Below, in pieces: positions 25,125-33,473 of a stretch of 64,000 bases of DNA (the stretch's first letter is position 1; every line of letters begins with the position of its first letter). Below the pieces are notes generated by a model. It was not told the DNA's origin. It ran no database searches and worked only from the letters and a program-made list of their open reading frames with translations. A program made the position numbers and the translations under genes. This DNA comes from Aminobacter aminovorans (GTDB taxonomy: Bacteria; Pseudomonadota; Alphaproteobacteria; Rhizobiales; Rhizobiaceae): NCBI RefSeq assembly GCF_900445235.1, contig NZ_UFSM01000001.1, forward strand, positions 4,293,501 through 4,357,500, read 5' to 3'.

Positions 25125-27080
25125 ATGTTCTCAAAAATCCTCATCGCCAATCGCGGCGAGATCGCCTGCCGCGTCATCCGCACCGCCCGCAAGATGGGCG
25201 TGAAGACGGTCGCCGTCTATTCGGACGCCGATGCGCGCGCGCTGCATGTCGCGATGGCCGACGAAGCCGTGCATATCGGTGGCTCGCCTGTCGCCGAAAG
25301 CTATCTGCGCGGCGACGTCATCATTGCCGCCGCCAAGGCGACGGGCGCCGAGGCGATCCATCCCGGCTACGGCTTTCTGTCCGAAAACCCCGGCTTCGTC
25401 GATCAGGTGACGCGGGCAGGCCTCGTCTTCATCGGGCCTTCGGCAGATTCGATCCGCGCCATGGGGCTCAAGGACGCGGCCAAGAGGCTGATGGAAAAGG
25501 CAGGCGTGCCGGTCGTTCCAGGCTATCACGGCGAGGCGCAGGAGATCGTCATCCTCGCCAGCAAGGCGCGCGAGATCGGCTATCCCGTGCTGATCAAGGC
25601 GCGGGCCGGCGGCGGCGGCAAGGGCATGCGCCGCGTCGACCATTCTGACGATTTCGCCGATGCGCTGTCCGGCGCGCGGCGCGAGGCCAAGGCCGCCTTC
25701 GGTGACGACCGCGTGCTGGTCGAAAAATATGTCGACAAGCCGCGCCATATCGAAGTGCAGGTGTTCGGCGACAATTTTGGCAATGCCGTGCACCTGTTCG
25801 AGCGCGACTGCTCGGCGCAGCGCCGCCACCAGAAGGTGATCGAAGAAGCCCCTGCCCCCGGCATGACGGCCGAACTGCGCGCGGCGATGACCGACGCCGC
25901 GGTGAAGGCCGCCAAGGCGATCAAATATTCCGGCGCCGGCACGATCGAGTTCATCGTCGATGCCTCGGACGGGCTGAAGCCGGATCGCTTCTGGTTCATG
26001 GAAATGAACACGCGGCTGCAGGTCGAGCATCCGGTGACCGAGATGATATCGGGCGTCGACCTCGTCGAATGGCAGCTTCGGGTCGCTTCCGGCGAGCACA
26101 TACCGCTGGCGCAGGATGAGATCACGCTGTCCGGCCATGCCTTCGAGGCACGGCTCTATGCCGAGGATCCCGCCAAGGGCTTCCTGCCGGCGATCGGCAC
26201 GCTGCATCATCTCAGCTTCCCCAGTGAAGCTTTACCGGGCACCGAAATCCGCGTTGAAACCGGCGTGCGCCAGGGCGATGCGATCTCGCCGTTCTACGAC
26301 CCGATGATCGCCAAGGTGGTGACGCATGGGCCTGATCGCGCCACAGCCCTCGAGGCACTGGCCGACGCAGTCACCCGCACCGAAGTGGCGGGGTCGACGA
26401 CCAATGCGGCGTTCCTGGCCGCCCTTGCCCGTGACCCCGACTTCGCCTCTGGCGATGTCGACACCGGTCTCATCGGGCGCAAGCAGGACGAGCTGACGGC
26501 CACCGCGCCGCCAAGCAGCCGGGCCGTGGCGCTTGCCGCACTGGCTGCCACGGGCGCTGCGGCATCTGCTGCCTCTGATGATCCGTGGTCTGGCCTGACC
26601 GGCTATGCCCACTTCAACCCGCTGGCACGGCGGGCAGCGCTGTCATCCGGCGGCGCCGACATCGTCGCCCACATCACGGCGCGACCGGACGGGCGTTTCC
26701 AGGTCAGGCCGGAGGGCGGCGAGGCCTTCGTGCTGGCTGCGGGCGCGAGCGATGCGGGTGCGACGGTCGCGGCGTGGCCCGGCCATGTCACGGTGTTCGA
26801 AAACGGCCGCTCTGTCGACTTTGCCATCAGCGATCCTTTCGCCCGGGCGGCCGAGATCGGCGAAGGCACGTCGAGCATGCGCGCGCCGATGCCGGGCCTG
26901 GTCAAGCTCGTTCGCGCCGCCAAGGCCGACAAGGTGGCCAAGGGCCAGCCGCTTTTGGTGCTCGAGGCGATGAAGATGGAGCACACCATCACCGCCACCC
27001 ATGACGGGGTGATTAGCGAGATCGCCGTCGAGGGCTCGCAGGTGACCGACGGAACGGTGCTCGTACGCTTCGAGGAGTAG
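25125..27080 (+). CDS. mccA: Methylcrotonoyl-CoA carboxylase, alpha (biotin-carrying) subunit
   Basis: ATP-dependent biotin carboxylase fused to the biotin carrier domain. The 651-aa product starts MFSKILIANRGEIACRVIRTA; ATP-grasp elements include KARAGGGGKGMRRV, HLFERDCSAQRRHQKVIEEAPAP and FMEMNTRLQVEHPVTEMI (biotin carboxylase, about 1-445). A linker follows and the C-terminal biotinyl domain carries Lys617 in LEAMKMEHT. Genes for methylglutaconyl-CoA hydratase and HMG-CoA lyase, often next in this cluster, are not found here. The TAG stop overlaps the first bases of a repeat element. Confidence 0.94.
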   Translation: MFSKILIANRGEIACRVIRTARKMGVKTVAVYSDADARALHVAMADEAVHIGGSPVAESYLRGDVIIAAAKATGAEAIHPGYGFLSENPGFVDQVTRAGLVFIGPSADSIRAMGLKDAAKRLMEKAGVPVVPGYHGEAQEIVILASKAREIGYPVLIKARAGGGGKGMRRVDHSDDFADALSGARREAKAAFGDDRVLVEKYVDKPRHIEVQVFGDNFGNAVHLFERDCSAQRRHQKVIEEAPAPGMTAELRAAMTDAAVKAAKAIKYSGAGTIEFIVDASDGLKPDRFWFMEMNTRLQVEHPVTEMISGVDLVEWQLRVASGEHIPLAQDEITLSGHAFEARLYAEDPAKGFLPAIGTLHHLSFPSEALPGTEIRVETGVRQGDAISPFYDPMIAKVVTHGPDRATALEALADAVTRTEVAGSTTNAAFLAALARDPDFASGDVDTGLIGRKQDELTATAPPSSRAVALAALAATGAAASAASDDPWSGLTGYAHFNPLARRAALSSGGADIVAHITARPDGRFQVRPEGGEAFVLAAGASDAGATVAAWPGHVTVFENGRSVDFAISDPFARAAEIGEGTSSMRAPMPGLVKLVRAAKADKVAKGQPLLVLEAMKMEHTITATHDGVISEIAVEGSQVTDGTVLVRFEE

Positions 27081-27180
27081 AGCGTCTCGGCTTTTCTTCG
27101 AATTACGGAAGCGCTCTATCTTCTTGTTTTTGCGAAATTCCTGGGAAAGCTGCCGCACAGTTTTCCTGGAATTGCTCTTA
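27078..27180. repeat. RIME-type intergenic element abutting mccA
   Basis: About 100 bp beginning TAGAGCGTCTCGGCT and ending TTTTCCTGGAATTGCTC, with internal dyads such as AGCGTC/GCGCTC and TTCTTG/GCGAAA. The ends match the module common between rhizobial genes (from memory). Its first bases are the mccA stop codon, so insertion or exchange has set the C-terminus of the protein. Confidence 0.65.
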
Positions 27181-27286
27181 CGCGAGCCTTGCTGTTTGCG
27201 CATGACAGACCAGCCCGAAAATCTGTATCGGATTTCGGGCTGGTGCCATATTGCTGCGATGCAGCAAACATGGACAGGCACGCGCA

Positions 27287-27907
27287 GTGACCAATATCAG
27301 CAACAGTGATGCCCTACCGCATCGCCAGTACGAGGACGTGCTGGCACTGCTCACCGGTACCATGATGGTGGCGCTCGGGCTGGTTCTCTACACCAATGCC
27401 GGGCTGATCACAGGCAGTTCGGCCGGACTGGCGCTGCTTGTGCAATACGCCACCGGCTACGGCTTCGGCGCCATCTTCTTCGTCATCAACCTGCCGTTCT
27501 ATTATCTCGCCGTGAAGCGCATGGGCTGGCCGTTCGCGCTGCGCACCTTTGCTGCCGTGGCGCTGATTTCGCTGCTGTCGCGCCTGATGCCCGACTGGAT
27601 CGGCATCGGCCACCTTAACCCGCTCTATGCGGCGATAGCGGGCGGCGGCCTGATGGGCATGGGCCTTCTGGTGCTGTTCCGCCATCGCGCCGGCCTCGGC
27701 GGCTTCAACATCCTGGCCTTGTACCTGCAGGACAATCACGGCATCCGCGCCGGCTATTTCCAGTTGGCGGTCGACCTGGTCATTCTCGTGGTGTCGCTGT
27801 TTTATCTCGAGCTCGACAAGGTCGCACTTTCGGTCCTGGGGGCTGCGGTGCTCAACCTGATCATCGCCATCAACCATCGCCCCGGCCGTTATGTCGGCAT
27901 GAGCTGA
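27287..27907 (+). CDS. YitT-family multipass membrane protein
   Basis: About 206 aa with five to six transmembrane segments: DVLALLTGTMMVALGLVLY, AGLALLVQYATG, GAIFFVINLPFYYLAV, LRTFAAVALISLLS, LYAAIAGGGLMGMGLLVLF, FQLAVDLVILVVSLFYL. The motif GLITGSSAGLALL and the short C-terminus identify the YitT/DUF161 group, whose transport role is not established. GTG 27287 is chosen because ACAGG lies about 8 bases upstream; a TTG at 27251 is the alternative. It stands alone between mccA and the peroxiredoxin gene. Confidence 0.85.
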   Translation: MTNISNSDALPHRQYEDVLALLTGTMMVALGLVLYTNAGLITGSSAGLALLVQYATGYGFGAIFFVINLPFYYLAVKRMGWPFALRTFAAVALISLLSRLMPDWIGIGHLNPLYAAIAGGGLMGMGLLVLFRHRAGLGGFNILALYLQDNHGIRAGYFQLAVDLVILVVSLFYLELDKVALSVLGAAVLNLIIAINHRPGRYVGMS

Positions 27908-27913
27908 AACGAA

Positions 27914-27941
27914 AAAGCCGCGCCAGACGGCGCGGCCCTTT
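27914..27941. terminator. Bidirectional terminator between yitT-like and peroxiredoxin genes
   Basis: AAAAAGCCGCGCC pairs with GGCGCGGCCCTTTT around AGAC. A-run on the left and T-run on the right serve transcripts arriving from both convergent genes. Confidence 0.9.
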
Positions 27942-27963
27942 TGCGTGCGACAGCCATGCCGGG

Positions 27964-28626
27964 TCAGCCGGCGGTCGGCTGCTTGGTCTTCCTGAGATAG
28001 GGCAGAACGCGCTCGAACGAGCCGAAGCGCTTGATCGCGTCCTCGTCGGAGACGGCGGCGGTGACAATGACGTCGTCGCCCTGCTTCCACTGCACAGGTG
28101 TTGCCACCTGGTACTTGGCGGTCAGCTGGATCGAATCCAGCGCGCGCAGGATCTCGTCGAAGTTGCGGCCGGTCGACATCGGATAGGTCAGCGTCAGCTT
28201 GACCTTCTTGTCGGGGCCGATGACGAACACCGAACGCACGGTGGCATTGTCTGCCGGGGTGCGGCCTTCCGAGCTGTCGCCGGCGGTGGCCGGCAGCATG
28301 TCGAAAAGCTTGGCGATGGCCAGCGTCGGGTCGCCGATCATCGGATAGTCGACCTTGTTACCGGAGAGCGTTTCGATGTCGGCCTTCCATTTGTGATGGT
28401 TCTCGACCGGATCGACCGAAATGCCAATTATCTTGGCATTGCGCTTGGCGAAGTCGGCCTTGAGCCCGGCCATGTAGCCGAGTTCGGTAGTGCAGACGGG
28501 GGTGAAATCCTTGGGGTGCGAAAACAGTACCGCATAGCCGTCACCGATCCAGTCGTGGAAGCTGATCGCGCCTTCCGTCGTGTCGGCCTGGAAATCGGGG
28601 GCAGTGTCATTGATGCGAAGGCTCAT
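27964..28626 (-). CDS. 1-Cys peroxiredoxin (Prx6 type)
   Basis: Cytoplasmic peroxidase reducing H2O2 and organic peroxides. The 220-aa product has the peroxidatic Cys45 in HPKDFTPVCTTELG, the Arg in GRTPADNATVRSVFVI, and the extended Prx6 C-terminal domain (VATPVQWKQGDDVIV). No resolving Cys is seen, so reduction needs an external thiol. ATG 28626 with GGAGG upstream (CAGGAGGAACCGACC) gives the family N-terminus MSLRINDTAPDF; a longer frame adds nine residues without support. Confidence 0.94.
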   Translation of the reverse strand: MSLRINDTAPDFQADTTEGAISFHDWIGDGYAVLFSHPKDFTPVCTTELGYMAGLKADFAKRNAKIIGISVDPVENHHKWKADIETLSGNKVDYPMIGDPTLAIAKLFDMLPATAGDSSEGRTPADNATVRSVFVIGPDKKVKLTLTYPMSTGRNFDEILRALDSIQLTAKYQVATPVQWKQGDDVIVTAAVSDEDAIKRFGSFERVLPYLRKTKQPTAG

Positions 28627-28732
28627 GGTCGGTTCCTCCTGAATGCGACGCACACGGCTTGCGCCGGCCAGAACGGCCTGATTTCAGCGTCCACGTGCGA
28701 AAATCTCATTTTGCGCCAAGCTCGTGAAAACG

Positions 28733-28835
28733 ACAATGGCCGGGACGTGCCCGGCCATTGAATGCATCTCTGTGGCTTACTGCCACAATGGCCGGGACGT
28801 GCCCGGCCATTGAATGCATCTGTGAGGCTTACTGC
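28733..28835. repeat. 52-bp tandem duplication with hairpin at the 3' end of the binding-protein gene
   Basis: Two head-to-tail copies (28733-28784 and 28785-28835) differing at a few bases. Each holds the perfect hairpin AATGGCCGGG/CCCGGCCATT and ends in GGCTTACTGC, which on the minus strand is the last codons and stop of the gene at 28829. So the terminator and gene end were duplicated together. Read leftward, each hairpin is a plausible transcription stop. Confidence 0.85.
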
Positions 28836-29950
28836 TTGATCGGCGCGTATTTGCCGTCGTGCCACTGGTTGATGTCGTAGCTGGCGTTCTTGAGATCGCC
28901 CTTCTCGTCGAAGACGACATCGCCGACGACGGTGCTGATCGGCTTGCCGTCCTTGAGCGCCTCGGCGACCTTCATCGGGTCATCCGTACCGGCACGCTCG
29001 ATGCCCTGCGCGAAAGCCTGGATGGTGGCGTAGGAGAACAGCGTGAAGCCTTCCGGCACGAAACCGCCGGCCTTGATCTTCTCGACAGCTTCCTTGGCCT
29101 CGGGCTTGGCCTGCGGGTCCGACGGGAACACGAACAGCGTGCCTTCACCGGCCGGGCCGGCAATCTGCCAGAACTCGGGCGAAGCGATCGAGTCCGGCAT
29201 GATCAGCTGATACTTGAAGTTCTGCTCGGCCGACTGGCGCAGGATGAGGCCGGCTTCCGGGTGGTAGCCGCCGAAATAGACGACGTCAGCCTTGAGCTCC
29301 TTCAGCTTGGTGACCAGCGCCGAATAGTCCTTCTCGCCGGCATTGATGCCTTCGTAGAGAACTTCGTTCAGGCCGCCGGCATTCATCGTCGCCTTGACGG
29401 CGTCGGCCACGCCCTGGCCATAGGCGCTCTTGTCGTGCAGCACGACGACGTTCTTGCCCTTGTACGTCTCGGCGATCCACGGGCCGATGAAGGCACCCTG
29501 GGCGTCGTCTCGCGTGTAAAGACGCATGATCGTCGGCCAGCCCTTCTTGGCAGCATCGTCGGTCAGCACCGGATTGGAGGATGCCGGCGACATCATCAGC
29601 GCGCCGGCTTCCGCATAGACCGCGGATGCCGGGATGCTCGAGCCCGAGCAGGCATGGCCGTCGATGAACTTGATGCCGTTGGCAACGATGCGGTTGGCGA
29701 CCGAAACGGCCTGCTTGGGATCGCAGACGTCGTCTTCGATCGAGAGCTTGAGCTGGCGGCCCAAAACGCCACCCTTTTCATTGATCGCCTTGACGGCAGC
29801 TTCGGCGCCCTGCTTGAACTGGTCGCCGATATTGGCGAGCTGGCCGGTCATCGGGCCAGCCACGGCAATGCCGATGTCCTGCGCATAAGCAGCGCCGGCG
29901 CTGAGCGACAGGCCGACAAGAGCTGCGCCAAATCTACGTTTCAGATGCAT
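28829..29950 (-). CDS. Branched-chain amino-acid-type ABC transporter substrate-binding protein (LivK-like)
   Basis: A 373-aa periplasmic binding protein (type I fold) with signal peptide MHLKRRFGAALVGLSLSAGAAYA. Typical blocks: GIAVAGPMTGQLANIGDQFKQGAEAAV, AINEKGGVLGRQLKL, DDVCDPKQAVSVANRIV, MMSPASSNPVLTD, NVVVLHDKSAYGQGVADAVK, DVVYFGGYHPEAGLILRQ. GGGAGGGG precedes the ATG. The permease and ATPase genes (livHMGF) are absent from both sides, so it is an orphan that must share or lack a membrane partner. Ligand not predictable, though the family binds leucine, isoleucine and valine. Confidence 0.92.
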   Translation of the reverse strand: MHLKRRFGAALVGLSLSAGAAYAQDIGIAVAGPMTGQLANIGDQFKQGAEAAVKAINEKGGVLGRQLKLSIEDDVCDPKQAVSVANRIVANGIKFIDGHACSGSSIPASAVYAEAGALMMSPASSNPVLTDDAAKKGWPTIMRLYTRDDAQGAFIGPWIAETYKGKNVVVLHDKSAYGQGVADAVKATMNAGGLNEVLYEGINAGEKDYSALVTKLKELKADVVYFGGYHPEAGLILRQSAEQNFKYQLIMPDSIASPEFWQIAGPAGEGTLFVFPSDPQAKPEAKEAVEKIKAGGFVPEGFTLFSYATIQAFAQGIERAGTDDPMKVAEALKDGKPISTVVGDVVFDEKGDLKNASYDINQWHDGKYAPIKQ

Positions 29951-30058
29951 TGTTACCCCTCCCTGGGACGCTCCGGCATTTCCCGGATCGCGTCACGCCT
30001 GCAATGGCCGAAAGCTGTCATCGCAACCGGGACTTGTCTTGGCGCATTGACGGCGAGT

Positions 30059-30098
30059 GATTGTGCCTGTGTTGGCAGGCAGATGTACAGGCACAATC
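30059..30098. repeat. Perfect 12-bp inverted repeat between binding-protein and DUF1353 genes
   Basis: GATTGTGCCTGT and ACAGGCACAATC flank a 16-bp centre. It lies 31 bp after the DUF1353 stop and 109 bp upstream of the LivK-like ATG, both reading leftward. It may end the DUF1353 transcript or be an operator for the binding-protein gene; no T-run follows. Confidence 0.6.
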
Positions 30099-30128
30099 AG
30101 CAGGCGCCGACAATGCCGATGTCGGGCG

Positions 30129-31268
30129 TCAGCCGCCCTGCGGCAGCACGTTCGGTGACGTCAGCCAGTTCTGATAGCTCCGGTCGGCTTCGATGATCTT
30201 GTTCCATTGGGCGCGCTCGGCCACCGATTTTGTCGCCGTCCACTCGATCCCGGTGCCCTTGAGACCGTTGGTCCGGGCGGCCTCGACCAGATAGCTGTCC
30301 GGCAGCATCTTCGGCAGCGTCGCCTGGGCAATGCCTATATTGCTGAGCTCGACGGCGCTCCAGCCACCTCCCGTCCTGACCAGGCCACCCTCCGCCTTGA
30401 CGCTGGCCACGACCTGCTCGGAACTGCCTTCAATCGGCACCAACAGTCCGAAGTCGGTGAAATTGGCGCGTGCTTCGGTCGGGCTGTAGCCGGCAAATGT
30501 CGTTGCCCCGTCCACCATGGCCTTGAGCTGCTCGACGCCTTCGAAGGTCGCCGGGATTTCACCGGTCGCCGTCAGGTCGATGACCTTGCCATCCGTATCC
30601 TGCAGCGTCTTGGCAACCGCCATCAGCTTGCTGACGAGGAATGTGTCGCGCTGATCCTGCGCCAGCGCGGCGGACTTGATGAAGATGTCGAACTTGCGAG
30701 ACGGGGATGACGTTTCCGCGCTCGGCGCGGCGGCGGTACTTGCGCCCGCCCCGCGCGGCGGCGTCAACAGGGAACCGATCTCGTCGAAGCAATTGGTGCC
30801 GTCATTTGCCAGGGACTGCTGGGTCAGCGTCCAGTCGGGACCACCGAGCCTGACGGCCGAGTACATGAGCCACGCCTGCCAGGAGGGCGTGCCATTGGCC
30901 AGCATCGCGTAGTAGAAATTGCGGTGCGTGTCGTGCGCGGTGCGCGTCTGCACACAGCAGAAATAGTCATGGACAATCGATGCCGGGAAATACGGGCCGT
31001 CATAGTTGTCGCCGACGATCAGCTCGAACAGCCAGGGAATGGTCGCGCCATCGGTGTAGCTTCCTGCCGGCACGCTCCACAGAAGGCCATTCGGATCGTT
31101 GAAATTGAGCGCCTTGGTGATCCTGAACGGCTTGGGCGACGCATCGGTCCGATTTTCCAATGCGATGGGAAGATCGACGAACTTGCCATAGTAGTCCTGC
31201 GCCCGGGACATGTCGGCTGCAAGCAAGAGAATGAGCGTAGTTGAACTGCCAAGCAAAGACCTGCGCAT
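30129..31268 (-). CDS. Secreted DUF1353-domain protein with uncharacterised C-terminal half
   Basis: A 379-aa protein with signal peptide (MRRSLLGSSTTLILLLAADMSRA). Residues about 25-150 match DUF1353: SVPAGSYTDGATIPWLFELI, then ASIVHDYFCC, HRNFYYAMLANG. DUF1353 otherwise appears often in phage-related proteins. After a Ser/Ala/Pro linker, residues about 195-379 form an unrecognised domain (FDIFIKSAALAQDQRDTFLV ... SYQNWLTSPNV). The combination is unusual; function unknown, likely periplasmic. The ATG at 31268 is preferred over an upstream ATG because it starts the signal peptide directly. Confidence 0.75.
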   Translation of the reverse strand: MRRSLLGSSTTLILLLAADMSRAQDYYGKFVDLPIALENRTDASPKPFRITKALNFNDPNGLLWSVPAGSYTDGATIPWLFELIVGDNYDGPYFPASIVHDYFCCVQTRTAHDTHRNFYYAMLANGTPSWQAWLMYSAVRLGGPDWTLTQQSLANDGTNCFDEIGSLLTPPRGAGASTAAAPSAETSSPSRKFDIFIKSAALAQDQRDTFLVSKLMAVAKTLQDTDGKVIDLTATGEIPATFEGVEQLKAMVDGATTFAGYSPTEARANFTDFGLLVPIEGSSEQVVASVKAEGGLVRTGGGWSAVELSNIGIAQATLPKMLPDSYLVEAARTNGLKGTGIEWTATKSVAERAQWNKIIEADRSYQNWLTSPNVLPQGG

Positions 31269-31324
31269 GCCACCCCCAATTTTCTGATTTTGCCAGGCAA
31301 CGATAGCATGCTTCAACAACAACG

Positions 31325-31365
31325 AAAAAGCCGCGCCGATCTTATGGTGATCGGTCGCGGCTTTT
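31325..31365 (-). terminator. Strong hairpin upstream of the DUF1353 gene
   Basis: AAAAGCCGCG.CCGATC pairs with GATCGG.CGCGGCTTTT around TTATGGT. Read leftward it ends in GGCTTTTTCG, so it can stop leftward transcripts from the Sel1-like gene; the right side also has CTTTTG. The remaining 31366-31565 stretch contains only a minor stem (GGACATG/CATGTCC near 31440-31461) and no gene. Confidence 0.75.
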
Positions 31366-31565
31366 GTCGTGGAGAGTGCCGCGAGCATCTTCGGCCCGTC
31401 GGACATCCGCCTGCCCTGTCTAACTCGGTCTAGCTTGTCCCGGACATGCTGGAGGTCATGTCCCCGTCGCGCCTGGCCTGTCCTTCAAACCGTCGCGTTG
31501 TTGTTATTGGAAACCGCCATTCAGGCGACCTCGGTCTTCCCCCCGGAAGCAGTTCTTGGGGTGGC

Positions 31566-31610
31566 GCATGATGCTTTCCGAAAATCCAAGCCGATTTTCG
31601 GGGGTCATGC
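31566..31610. repeat. RIME-type palindrome
   Basis: GCATGATGCTTTCCGAAAATC folds on GATTTTCGGGGGTCATGC, the same family as the dyad at 14096-14139. It ends 3 bp after the end of the Sel1-like gene, so it may also shape that transcript's 3' end. Confidence 0.75.
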
Positions 31611-31612
31611 AC

Positions 31613-31879
31613 TCAGTGCATCGTCATCCATTCGCGGGCTTCGCGGAGCGCCTTGACGATGTCGAGCTTGGACATCGTGCCGGAGAGCTCCGAGCGCAGG
31701 GCCGCGGCGCGGGCCGAGCCCTTGATTGCGGCGATGTTGAACCATTTGTGGGCGGCAACCACGTCGACCTCGCAGTCGCGGCCGGTCGCATACATCATGC
31801 CGAGTTCGAGAAGAATGTCGGCCTGAGCGGTGGTTCCCATCGCGCCGAAGCCAGCGTCAAAGATTTCGAAACGTGCCAT
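31613..31879 (-). CDS. Small Sel1-like repeat protein
   Basis: An 88-aa protein with one Sel1/TPR-like helical repeat: ELGMMYATGRDCEVDVVAAHKWFNIAAIKGSARAA (about residues 25-60), followed by a helix LDIVKALREAREWM. It has no signal peptide. Closely similar single-repeat proteins are common in Rhizobiales, and their function is unknown; Sel1 repeats usually mediate protein contacts. Confidence 0.85.
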   Translation of the reverse strand: MARFEIFDAGFGAMGTTAQADILLELGMMYATGRDCEVDVVAAHKWFNIAAIKGSARAAALRSELSGTMSKLDIVKALREAREWMTMH

Positions 31880-32250
31880 TTTCTTATCCCCTGCCTGTCT
31901 CCTGAGAGCCGGCCCGCTGGTGTTCCGGAGCTGCCCTTTCGATGCTTCCGAGAATGCCGGGGAGCCTTGAATCCGCCGTTAAATGGCGTGCTTAACTCGA
32001 AGAAAACAAACTGAAAACAAAGGGTAAAGCTCGGGATTCGTTAAGGATAGGAGTCCTTGCGCCGGCTGGAATTTCAAGAAAATGCGATGAAAATTCTGCA
32101 GTTGCGGGATAAGTCTTTGATAACCACGCGACACATTGATCCGCAGCCAATGATGAACTTTGTCGTCCAAGCGACGCGATCTGGGGGTCTTAAAAAGGCT
32201 CAGAACTTCCCCTGCGGCACCACTTTCGTTTTGCCGACGGCTGCATTACG
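31880..32250. other. Intergenic region between Sel1-like and DUF2147-like genes
   Basis: About 370 bp between divergent genes, AT-richer than the neighbourhood (for example 31990-32050, 32080-32130). It should contain both promoters. An imperfect dyad AAGGATAGGAGTCCTT occurs near 32043-32058. No RNA gene or ORF with a ribosome site is supported. Confidence 0.35.
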
Positions 32251-32271
32251 CTTACGTTTGCGTAAACGTCA
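32251..32271. promoter_or_regulatory. MerR-style palindrome upstream of the DUF2147-like gene
   Basis: CTTACGTTTGCGTAAACGTCA with the dyad TTACG-N4-CGTAA. Eighteen of 21 bases match the element before etfQO at 40673-40693, so one regulator may bind both. It lies 47-67 bp upstream of the ATG at 32318. A weak leftward promoter reading (CTGACG, 17 bp, GTAATG) mirrors the etfQO arrangement. Confidence 0.5.
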
Positions 32272-32317
32272 GGCAGGGAGAGTGCCTGTCGGCAACATTT
32301 CAACCGGGAGGACTTCA

Positions 32318-32659
32318 ATGCTTCGCAAGATGAGCCTGGCCATCGCGGCCACCCTGATGATGGCGGGTGCTGCCTATGCCGACCCGATCGAAGGCAACTG
32401 GAAGACGGAAGCCGGATCGACTGCCGCGATCACGCCTTGCGGCGGCGGTTTCTGCATCACGCTGAAGGACGGCAAGCACGCCGGCAAGAAGATCGGCACG
32501 TTCAATGCCAATGGCGGCACCTATGCCGGCAAGATCACCGATCCGGCCAATGACAAGACCTATACCGGCAAGGCTTCGGTCGCCGGCTCGACGCTCAAGA
32601 TGAGCGGCTGCGTACTCGGCGGCCTGATCTGCAAGACGCAGAACTGGAAGAAGCTGTAA
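32318..32659 (+). CDS. Small secreted DUF2147-like protein
   Basis: A 113-aa protein with signal peptide MLRKMSLAIAATLMMAGAAYA. The mature part DPIEGNWKTEAGSTAAITPCGGGFCITLKDG, TYAGKITDPANDKTYTGKAS and LKMSGCVLGGLICKTQNWKKL fits the DUF2147 lipocalin-like family (W at the start, GCVLGG.IC..Q.W at the end) and has four Cys that could form two disulfides. Function unknown. CGGGAGGAC precedes the ATG. Confidence 0.85.
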   Translation: MLRKMSLAIAATLMMAGAAYADPIEGNWKTEAGSTAAITPCGGGFCITLKDGKHAGKKIGTFNANGGTYAGKITDPANDKTYTGKASVAGSTLKMSGCVLGGLICKTQNWKKL

Positions 32660-32692
32660 GGACGGAAAGCGAATAGCCAATAGTGAGATCAA

Positions 32693-32724
32693 GGGGAGGC
32701 AGTGCCGGCAGGCGCTGCCTCCCC
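32693..32724. terminator. Bidirectional terminator between DUF2147-like and GST genes
   Basis: GGGGAGGCAG.GCC pairs with GGC.CTGCCTCCCC around GGCA with one mismatch, between the ends of two convergent genes. Confidence 0.75.
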
Positions 32725-32750
32725 TATTCGTTTGTGCGCTGTTTGCTCGG

Positions 32751-33473
32751 TCAGGCCCTGGCGCGCTGGCCGAACAGCACCTTCTGCGCTTCCTTGTCGT
32801 CGGCGAGGTTACGGCGGTGGTCCTCGCCGACAGCCAGGCCACGGGCGACGGCCGGGCGGGCCAGCAGCGTGTCGAACCAGCGCTTGAGATGCGGGAAGTC
32901 CTCGAGATCCTGGCCCTGGTTCTTGTAGGGCTTGACCCAGCCAAGCGAGGCGATGTCGGCGATCGAATAGTCGCCCGCCAGGAACTCGCGATCGGCGAGG
33001 CGTTTGTTCATCACGCCATAGAGCCGGTTGACCTCATTGGTGTAGCGGTCGATGCCATAGGTGATCTTCTCCGGCGCGTATTGCCGGAAGTGATGCGCCT
33101 GGCCGGCCATCGGCCCCAGCCCGCCAACCTGCCAGAACAGCCATTGATCGACCTCGGCGCGGCCGCGCTCGTCGGCCGGATAAAGCTTGCCGAACTTGCG
33201 GCCGAGATACTGCAGGATCGCACCGGATTCGAAGATCGAGATCGGGGCGCCGCCCCACTTGCCGTCTGATGTCGGCCCTTCCGGATCGATGATCGCCGGC
33301 ATGCGGTTGTTGGGCGCGATCTTGAGAAATGACGGCTCGAACTGCTCACCCTTGCCGATGTTGATGTATTTGACCGTGTAGGGAACGCCGAGTTCCTCCA
33401 GCATGATCGAAATCTTCCAGCCATTGGGCGTGGGCCAGTAATAGAGTTCGATCGGCAATGTCTGACTGGTCAT
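32751..33473 (-). CDS. Glutathione S-transferase, YghU/YfcG (Nu) type
   Basis: A 240-aa thioredoxin-fold GST. N-terminal domain: IELYYWPTPNGWKISIMLEELGVPY (TPNGWK is the Nu-class glutathione site with Thr/Asn instead of Tyr or Cys), NNRMPAIIDP, and SIFESGAILQYLGRK. C-terminal helical domain ends KRWFDTLLARPAV. Nu-class enzymes in E. coli have disulfide reductase activity on glutathione conjugates; the same is likely here. ATG 33473 gives the family N-terminus. Confidence 0.9.
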   Translation of the reverse strand: MTSQTLPIELYYWPTPNGWKISIMLEELGVPYTVKYINIGKGEQFEPSFLKIAPNNRMPAIIDPEGPTSDGKWGGAPISIFESGAILQYLGRKFGKLYPADERGRAEVDQWLFWQVGGLGPMAGQAHHFRQYAPEKITYGIDRYTNEVNRLYGVMNKRLADREFLAGDYSIADIASLGWVKPYKNQGQDLEDFPHLKRWFDTLLARPAVARGLAVGEDHRRNLADDKEAQKVLFGQRARA

